Of a stretch of 64,000 nucleotides of DNA, positions 54,767 through 64,000 are shown piece after piece. The translations under genes were made by a program, and so were the position numbers. Under the pieces are notes generated by a model that saw only the letters and a program-made list of their open reading frames with translations, made no database searches and was not told the DNA's origin. Source of the DNA: Datnioides undecimradiatus (lineage: Eukaryota > Chordata > Actinopteri > Lobotiformes > Datnioididae); contig WARS01000033.1 of the NCBI GenBank assembly GCA_008933995.1, positions 2,787,813 to 2,851,812 on the forward strand, read 5' to 3'. The stretch's first letter is position 1. The number at the start of each line of letters is the position of its first letter.

Positions 54767-57079
54767 TACTCATAAGTGCTTGCTTTTCATCGGGATGCTG
54801 CTTTGAGCTACTGGCAAGACAAAAAGCCAGAACAAAAGGGGAGTCAACAACCTTGACACGGTAATGGTATTTTTTATTCACTAGATTTCATTGTTAGACC
54901 ATAACTATTCTCAGGTGGAACCATGATTCTAAATGATGTGCTTAGTACATGATAGCTGTGGCTAAAAGTGCATTTTGAATGTGCCTGTCTCACAGTTTAG
55001 AGTTGAAGATGCATGTTTAAAACTTGAGTCTAACAGGTTTTGTTAGGAAATCAGTGCTTTCACTAGCAGTAATCTTGAGATGTCCTTGTATCACTGTTAT
55101 GAGGTAAATTGTCTGAGTTGGAAACTTGATTATAATAGCTTTTGTTAGAAATGACTGCATTTACTTTCAGTGCTATTTGAGTAAGTGTGTGTTAATGTTG
55201 TGAGCTGAACAAGCAGATATACTGTGTATATTCAAAATCTGAACACTTGCTGACACTAAACTCATTTTCCCTTCAACAACATCAAAATGCACAGTATTCT
55301 GAGTTGGAAACTTGATTCCAACAGCTGTTGTTAGGAAATGACACTGTTTGCGATAGGGGCCATTTAAGTGAGTGCGTTTTACTGTTGTGAGCTGAAGAAG
55401 CAGATATACTGTGTGTTTTCATAGTTTGAAGACTTTCTCATACCAAATTCATTTTACCTACAAGAATATCAAAATGTACAGTAATCTGAGTAATCTAAAC
55501 TTGATTCTAAATGCTTTCATAACTGACAGCATTCACTATCAATACTATTTGAGTGAATACGTTTTACTGTTGTGAGCTGTGGAAGTAGATATACTGTGTA
55601 TTTTAAGAATGTGAAGACATACTGAAACCAAACTCATTTTGCTTTCAACAACATCAAAATCAACTGCCAGGAAACTAATTTTCCCTTCATGAACACCAAA
55701 ATGAACAGTATTCTGAGTTGGAAACTTGATTCCAACAGCTGTTAGAAAATGACACTGTTTGCGACAGGGGCCATTTAAGTGAGTGCGTTTTACTGTTGTG
55801 AGCAGAAGCAGCAGATACTGTGTATTTAAAAAAAATATCTGACTGGCTGAAATCAAACTCTTTTTGCCTTTAACAACATCAAAATGCACAGTATTCTGAG
55901 TTGGAAACTTGATTCCAACAGCGGTTGTTAGGAAATGACATCGTTTGCAGCAGGGGCCATTTGAATTCTAACAGCTTTTGTAAAGTAATGACAGCATTCA
56001 CTATCACCACTATTTGAGTGACTGCGTTTTACTGTTGTGAGCAGAAGCATCAGATATACTGTGTATTTAAAAAAAATATGACTGGCTGAAATCAAACTTT
56101 TTTTGCCTTTGACGACACCAAAATGCACCGTATTCTAACGGCTTTTGTTAGGAAATGACAGCTTTTGCGAGGGGATATTTGAGTGAGTGTTTTACTGTTG
56201 TGAGCTGATGAGAAACACTGCAGAAAATGGTCACTGGGGGAGCAACAATGTTTTCAGTCATACCTAATTTGCAATGTACTTCTGAACCAAATTCTTTTTG
56301 CCTTCAAGAGGGTCAAAATGCCCAGTATTCTGAGTTGGAAACTTCATTCTAACAGCTTTTGTTAGGAAATGACAGCTACTGCGAAAAGGCTCATTTTAGT
56401 GAGTGCATTTTAGCTGAACATTATTCACATTTACTGCGTATTTCCTAAATCTGAATACTTACTGAAACCAAACTCTGTTATCCTTCATATTTGTCGAGAT
56501 GCACACTATTCACAGTTGGCTCCTTAATTCTTTCTATAAAAAAACAACAGCTTCCATTATTTGTGCTTTTTTATTGAGTGTTCTTTTTCACTGAGGCTTT
56601 TGTTTCCTACTGTCCCAAAGAAAGACGGCGTCAAATCATCCAGGAATTACAACCAGAAAAGCAAAGGAGATGACAACCATAACAAGGTATTCTGTGTTTT
56701 CCAACAATGCTTTTCAATGTTGCGTAAGAACATCTTTAATTTATGATAAAATAGTTGACTGTTGACAGTTCACATTGCTAATTTACTGTGCATGTCCTGC
56801 GTCAGACAACTGATCGAAATCACAGTTTGCATTCATGTGTACAAAGGTTTTCAGAGGGACACTTTAATAGGACAGTCTTTCCTGGTAAATAACATCTGTT
56901 ATCAGTTCTAATTGAATAAGTCTAATTAACTGTGTCAAGATGAAGGTGAACATGTACTTAAACATTCACACATTTATCATCTGGACAACTGACAGCATTT
57001 AGTAGGAAATCACTGCATTCACTGTCACTGCTATTTGAGTAAGGGGCTATTTTAGTGAGAGTGTTTTACTGTTCGGTGC

Positions 57080-60000
57080 AGTGGACGCTCAAATACTATG
57101 TATTTTCAAAATGTGAAGCCTTAGGGAATGCAAACTCATTTTCCCTTCAACAACATCAAAATGCACAGTATTCTGAGTTGGAAACTTCATTCTAACAGCT
57201 TTTGTTAGGAAATGACAGCATTCACTATCACTACTATTTGAGTGAGTGCGTATTGATCTTGAGAGCTGTGGAAACTCATATACTGTGTATTTTCAACATG
57301 TGAAGACTTAGGGACTGCAAACTCATTTTCCCTTCAACAACATCAAAATGCACAGTATTCTGGTTTGGAAACTTCATTCTAACAGCTTTTGTAAGGAAAT
57401 GACAGCATTCACTATCACCACTATTTCAGTGACTGCGTTTTACTGTTATGAGCAGTGGACGCTCAAATACTGTGTATTTTCAAAATGTGAAGACTTAGGG
57501 ACTGCAAACTCATTTTCCCTTCAAGAACATCAAAATGCACAGTATTCTGAGTTGGAAACTTCATTCTAACAGCTTTTGTAAGGAAATGACAGCATTCACT
57601 ATCACCACTATTTGAGTGACTGCGTTTTACTGTTATGAGCAGTGGACGCTGAAATACTGTGTATTTTCAAAATGTGAAGACTTAGGGACTGCAAACTCAT
57701 TTTCCCTTCAACAACATCAAAATGCACAGTATTCTGAGTTGGAAACTTCATTCTAACAGCTTTTGTAAGGAAATGACAGCATTCACTATCACCACTATTT
57801 GAGTGACTGCGTTTTACTGTTATGAGCAGTGGACGCTGAAATACTGTGTATTTTCCAAATGTGAAGACTTAGAGACTGCAAACTTATTTTCCCTTCAACA
57901 ACATCAAAATTCACAGTATTCTGAGTTGGAAACTTCATTCTAACAGCTTTTGTAAGGAAATGACAGCATTCACTATCACCACTATTTGAGTGACTGCGTT
58001 TTACTGTTATGAGCAGTGGCCGCTGAAATACTGTGTATTTTCAACATGTGAAGACGTAGGGACTGCAAACTCATTTTCCCTTCAAGAACATCAAAATGCA
58101 CGGTATTCTGAGTTGGAAACTTCATTCTAACAGCTTTTGTTAGGAAATGACAGCATTCACTATCACTACTATTTGAGTGAGTGCGAATTGAGCTTGAGAC
58201 CTGTTGAAACTTATATACTGTGTATTTTCAACATGTGAAGACTTAGGGACTGCAAACTCATTGTCTCTTCAAAAACATCAAAATGCACAGTATTCTGAGT
58301 TGGAAACGTCATTCTAACAGCTTTTGTAAGGAAATGACAGCATTCACTATCACTACTATTTGAGTGAGTGTGTAATAATCTTGAGAACTGTGGAAACTCA
58401 TATACTGTGTATTTTCAACATGTGAAGACACTGCAAACTCATTTCTTTTCCCCTTCTCAACAACATCAAAATTCACAGTATTCTGAGCTTTTGAACCCAT
58501 TCTGGGTAACAGCTTTTAAGTGAAAATGACAGCATTCACTATCACCAATTATTTCAGTGACTGCGTTTTAATGTTATTAGCAGGACGCTCAACATTGTAT
58601 TTTCAACATGTGAAGATTTAGGACTGCAAAGTTATTTTCCTTCACAACATCAAATGCACAGTATTCTGAGTTGGAAACGTCATTCAACAGCTTTTGTATG
58701 AAATGACAGCATTCAATATTCTGCACGGCTTCAGTGACTGCGTTTTAGGTTATGAGCAGTGACGCTGAAATACTGTGTATTTTTCAACATGTGAAGACTT
58801 AGGATTGCAAACTCATTTTCCCTTCCAATAACATCATCAAAATACATATGTATTCTTGAGTTGGAAACGCTATTCTAACAGCTTTTGTAAGGAAAATGAC
58901 ATATATTCACTACTCACCACTATTTCAGTGATCAAAAGTTTTACTGTTATGAGCAGTGACGCTGAAATACTGTGTGTATTTTCAACATGTGAAGACTTAG
59001 TGACCGTAAACCATTGTCTCTTCAAAAAACATCAAAATGCACACAGTATTCTGAGTTGAAACTTCATTCTAACAGCTTTTGTAAGGAAATGATGAAAGTA
59101 TTCAATGTCACTTTTACTTATTTGAGTGAGTGTGTATTAATCTTGGAGAACTGTGGAAACTCACATATCAAAAGTATTTTCCAAATGTGAAGACTTAGGG
59201 ACTGCAAAAGTTATTTTCCTCTGAACAACATCAAAATTACAGTATTCTGAGTTGGAACCACACGTTATAACAGTTTTTGTAAGGAAATGACAGCATTCAC
59301 TACCACTACTATTTGGAGGAGTAAGTATTGATCCTGAGAGCTGTGGACACTGGAAATACTGTATTTTCAACATGTGAAGACTTAGGACTGCAAACTCATT
59401 TTCCCTTCCTGAACATCAAAAATGCAGTATTCTGAGTTGGAAACGTCATTCTAACAGCTTTTTTAGAAAACAGATGAAAGATCACGTATCACTCACTATT
59501 TCAGTGACTGCGTTTACTGTTACGGAGTAGTGGATTGAAATACTGTGTATTTTCAACATGTGAAGACTTAGGACTGCAAACTCATTTTCCTTCAAGAACA
59601 TCAAATGCACGGTATTCTGAGTTGGAAAACTACATTTATAACAGCTTTGTATGAAATGACATATCTACTAGTAATTTCACTATTTGAGTGAGTGCGTATT
59701 GATCCTGAGAGCTGTGGAAACTCATATACTGTGTATTTTCCAAATGTGAAGACTTAGGGACTGCAAACTCATTTTTTTCCCTTCAACAACATTAAAATGC
59801 ATGTATTCTGAGTTTGAAACTTCATTCTAACAGCTTTTGTATGAAATGACAGCATTCAATATCACCACTATTTCAGTGACTGCGTTTTAATGTTATTAGT
59901 AGTGGAAGCTCAAATACTGTGTATTTTCAAAATGTGAAGACTTAGGGACTGCAAACTCATTTGCCCTTCAACAACATCAAAATGCACAGTATTCTGAGTT

Positions 60001-63000
60001 GAAACTTGATTCTAACAGCTTTCGTTAGGAAAATGTTATCCACTATCACTACTATTTCAGTGAGTGCGAATTGAGCTTGAGACCCGTTGAAACTTATATA
60101 CTGTGTATTTTCAACATGTGAAGACTTAGGACTGCAACTCATTGTCTCTCTTCAAAAACATCAAATGCATTGTATTCTGAGTTGGAAAACCTATTCTGGG
60201 GTTTGTAGTTTTGTAAGAAAACACAGCATTCACTATCACTACTATTTGAGTGAGTGTGTATTAATCTTGAGAACTGTGGAAACTCATATACTGTGTATTT
60301 TCAACATGTGAAGACATTGGGTCTGCAAGCTCATTTACCCTTCAAGAACATCAAAATGCACAGTATTCTGAGTTGGAAACTTCATTCTAACAGCTTTGTA
60401 TAAATGACAGTATTCAAATTATCACTACTATTTGAGTGACTGGTGCTCATTGTTATGAGCAGGATGAAATACTGTGTATTTTCCAAATGTGAAGACTTAG
60501 GACTGCAAACTCATTTTCCCTTCAACAACATCAAAATGCACAGTATTCTGAGTTGGAAACTTCATTCTAACAGCTTTTGTAAGGAAATGACAGCATTCAC
60601 TATCACTATTATTTGAGTGAGTGTGTATCAACTTTGAGAACTGTAAACCCATATACTGTGTATTTTCCAATGTGAAGACTTAGGACTGCAAAGTTATTTT
60701 CCTTCAACAACATCAAAATTCACAGTATTCTGAGTTGAAACCACATTATAACAGCTTTTGTAAGGAAATGACAGCATTCACTTTTGCACTACTATTTGAG
60801 GATGCGTATTGATCCTGGAGAGCTGTAGGGAAACTCATATACTGTGTATTTTCCAAATGTGAAGACTTAGGGACTGCAAACTCATTTTTTTTCCCCTTCA
60901 ACAACATTATTAAAATGCACTGTGGCCTCTGAGTTGGAAACGTCATTCTAACAGCTTTTGTATGAAATGACAGCATTCACTATCACCACTATTTGAGTGA
61001 CTGCGTTTACTGTTATAGAGCAGTGGACGCTGAAATACTGTGTATTTTCAACATATGAAGATCAGGACTGGGGTAACGTTATTTTCCCTTCCAAGAACAT
61101 CAAATGCACAGTATTCTGAGTTGGAAACGCTATTCTAACAGCTTTTGTAAGGAAATGGTACATTCACTATCACTGCTATTTGAGTGAGTGCGTTTCACTG
61201 TTGGATGCGGTAGATGCTCAAATACTGTGTATTTTCAATATGTGAAGACTTAGGGACTGCAAACTCATTGTCTCTCTTCCTGCTAAAAACATTAAAATGC
61301 ATGTATTCTGAGTTGGAAACTGACTTAAACAGCTTTGTATAGAAAATGACAGCATTCACTATCACCACTATTTCAGTGACTGCGTTTTACTGTTATGAGC
61401 AGTGGACGCTCAAATACTGTGTATTTTCAACATGTGAAGATTTAGGGACTGCAGTTATTTTCCTTCAACAACATCAAATGCATAGTATTCTGGAGTTGGA
61501 AACGTTGTTCTAACAGCCTTTGTAAGGAGAAATGACAGCATTCACTATCACTACTATTTTGAGTGAGTGTATTAATCTTGGATAACTGTGGAAACTCATA
61601 CTTGTGTATTTCTTCCAAAATGAACACTTAGGGACTGCAAACTTATTTCTTTCCCTTCAACAACACTCATCAAAACGCAGTATCTTGGTTGGAAACTTCA
61701 TTCTAACAGCTTTTGTATGAAAATGACAGCATTCACTATCACTATTATTTCTTCCAGTGAGAGTGTGTATCAATCTTATAAACGTGGAAGCTCAAATACT
61801 GTGTATTTTCCAAATGTGAAGACTTAGGGACTGCAAAGTTATTTTTCCTTCAACAACATCAAAATTCACAGTATTCTGAGTTGGAAACTTAATTCTAAAC
61901 AGCTTCTGTTATGAAATGACAGCATTCACTAGCACTCACTATTTGAGGATTGCGTATTGATCCTGAGAGCTGTGGAAACTCATATACTGTGTATTTTCCA
62001 AATGAAGACTTAGGACTGTAAACTCATTTTTTCCTTCAACAACATTATTAAAATGCAGCATTCTGAGTTGGAAACGTCATTCTAACAGCTTTTGTATGAA
62101 AATGACAGTTTCATCTACTATCACCACTATTTGAGTGACTGCGTTTTACTGTTATGAGCAGTGGACGCTGAACACTCGTGTATTTCAACAATAAGAAGAC
62201 TTAGGACTGCAACGTTATTTTCCCTTCCAAGAACATCAAATAAAATGCACAGTATTCCTGAGTTGAAACGTCATTCTAACAGCTTTTGTGAAGGAAATGA
62301 CAGCATCTACTATCACCACTATTTGAGGACTTGCGTTTTACTGTTATGAGCTGTGGACGCAAATATTGTGTATTTTCAATATGTGAAGACTTAGGACTGT
62401 AAACTCATTATTCTTCAGCAAAACATTAAAATGCACAGTATTCTAGAGCTAAAAACTTAATTCTAAATAGCTTTTGTATGAAATGACAGCATTCACTATC
62501 ACCACTATTTCAGTGACTGCGTTTTACTGTTATGAGCAGGACGCTCACTGTGTATTTTCTAACATGTGAAGATTTAGGACTGCAAAGTTATTTTCCTTCA
62601 ACAATACTCTCAAATGCACAGTATTCTGATGAAAACGCCATTCTAATGTTTTAAGAAATGACAGCATTCACTATCACTACTATTTGAGTGAGTGTGTATT
62701 AATTCCTTGATAAATCACTCATATACTATTGGGTATTTCAAATGGAACACTTAGGGACTGCAAACTTATTTTCCTTCAACAACACTTCAAATTCATATTC
62801 TGAGTTGGAAACTTTATACCTAACAGCTTTTAAGGAAATGACAGCATTCACTATCACTATTATTTGGAGAGGTATTGAACTTTGAGAATCCGTGAAACTC
62901 ATATACTGTATTTAAATGAAGACTTAGGGACTGCAAAGTTATTTTCCTTCAACAACATCAAAATTCATGGAGCAGCTCTGAGTTGGAAACTTATTATAAC

Positions 63001-64000
63001 AGTTTTGTATGAAATACATTCACTAGCACTTACTATTTGGAGTGATTGCGTATTGATCCCTTGAGGAGCTGTGGAAACTCATATACTGTGTATTTTCCAA
63101 ATGCGAAGACTTAGGGACTGCAAACTCATTTTTTTCCCTTCAACAACATTAAAAACGCACAGTATTCTGAGTTGAAATGCCATTCTAACAGCTTTTTGTA
63201 AGGAAAGCCCACAGCATTCATTTTATCACCACTATTTGAGTGAGACTGCGTTTTTGTTTCGTTATGAGTAGTGGACGCTGAAATACTGTGTATTTTCAAC
63301 ATATGAAGACTTAGGATTGCAAACGTTATTTCAATACCAAAACAAGTATTCGAGTTGGAAACGTCATTCTAACAGCTTTTGTATGAAATGATGGCATTCA
63401 CTATCACTACTATTTGATAACGTTTACTGTTATGAGCAGGACGCTGAAACACTGTATTTTCAATATGTGAAGACTTAGGCATTGTAAACTCACATTAGTC
63501 TTTTCAAAAAACATTAAAATGCAGTATTCTGAGTTGGAAACTTAATTTAACAGCTATAAGGAAAATGACAGCATTCAATATCACCACTATTTCAGTATCA
63601 GTGCATTGTTATGAGTATAGTGGACGCTCAAATACTGTGTGTATTTCAAAATATGTATTTAGGACTGCAAAGTTAGTTTTCCAACAACATCATCAAATGC
63701 ACAGTATTCTGAGTTGGAAAACGTCATTCTAACAGCCTTTGTAAGGAAATGCCCACAGCATTCACTATCACTACTATATTTTGGATATGGGGAGTGTGCT
63801 TAATCTTGATAACTGTAAAACTCATATACTGTATTTTCCAAATGTGAACACTTAGGACCGTAAACTTATTTTCCCTTCAACAACATCAAAATTCACAGTA
63901 TTCTGAGTTGGAAACTTGATTCTAACAGCTTTTGTTAGGAAATGATATATTCACTCTTATCACTATTATTTCTGAAGTGAGTGTGTGTGTATCAATCTTA
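57080..64000 (+). repeat. 187-bp tandem satellite array
   Basis: Head-to-tail copies with a period of exactly 187 bp at the start (anchor CATCAAAATG at 57341, 57528, 57715, 57902). About 37 units reach the window end, so the array continues beyond it. Each unit holds ACTGTTATGAGCAGTGGACG, GAAGACTTAGGGACTGCAAA and CAGTATTCTGAGTTGGAAAC. Units up to about 58430 are nearly identical in length; later ones carry many small indels. No coding frame persists through units. Confidence 0.95.

Larger units (their letters stand above)
49170..57080. repeat. Diverged, mosaic satellite-related domain
   Basis: Built from units related to the 187-bp repeat (key words CAAAATGCACAGTATTCTGA, GTTGGAAACTTGATTCTAAC, GGAAATGACAGC) in plus orientation at about 49690-50460 and 51840-52500, minus at 50480-51565, and plus again from about 53800. 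Other recurring segments are interleaved: one of about 200-250 bp at 51555, 53545 and 56757, and one at about 53330, 54760 and 56600. No credible gene. Confidence 0.85.

Noticed and set aside
57348..64000. Many short open frames in the satellite array
   Set aside because: They repeat with the 187-bp period, differ in frame from unit to unit, and end at stops in each unit. They are shadows of the repeat, not genes.
49170..64000. CRISPR-like array of regularly spaced repeats
   Set aside because: The whole unit, including the would-be spacers, is repeated; the host is a vertebrate. It is a satellite.

Overview
The window looks like nuclear DNA of a teleost fish. It is AT-rich, has spliceosomal introns, long CA/GT microsatellites, Tc1-like transposons, fish-type LINE fragments and TTAA-flanked MITEs. 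The one gene I can rebuild with confidence is a complete meis2 gene on the minus strand (start codon 35391-35389, stop codon 16707-16705). It has twelve coding exons, all with GT/AG boundaries and consistent phases, totalling 1176 bp (391 codons plus stop). The protein has the Meis/PKNOX N-terminal region and a TALE homeodomain and ends in the Meis C-terminus (-GQWHYM). Teleosts often carry two meis2 copies (a and b); I cannot say which this is.

Layout: 1-16.7 kb lies 3' of meis2. It holds a TTAA-flanked MITE (4905-5607) next to a Rex3/RTE-like LINE 3' end (about 5765-6470), a dead Tc1-like transposon fused to a rearranged LINE (9748-11285), and a less repetitive, partly CpG-rich block (about 12.1-16.7 kb) with possible conserved non-coding sequence and the meis2 3' UTR. 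16.7-35.4 kb is the meis2 gene body. Its long introns 6, 7, 8 and 9 hold two more MITE copies, a diverged duplication of about 500 bp, microsatellites and several non-repetitive blocks that are candidate enhancers. 35.4-46.7 kb is upstream DNA without a recognisable gene: microsatellites, a Tc1-like remnant and a LINE 3' end. About 46.8-48.9 kb is a decayed L2/CR1-type LINE. From about 49.2 kb to the end of the window is a large repeat domain built on a unit of about 187 bp, first as diverged blocks in both orientations mixed with other recurring segments, then as a tandem array from about 57.1 kb that runs off the window.

No second protein-coding gene could be supported. Most remaining open frames are short, begin at arbitrary codons, or lie in simple or dispersed repeats. 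The observations most worth following are the 187-bp satellite domain with its higher-order organisation and inverted block, an exon-like segment repeated inside it, the THAP-like remnant in the three TTAA-flanked elements, and the (TC)n(TG)n tract 10 nt downstream of the meis2 exon 4 splice donor.
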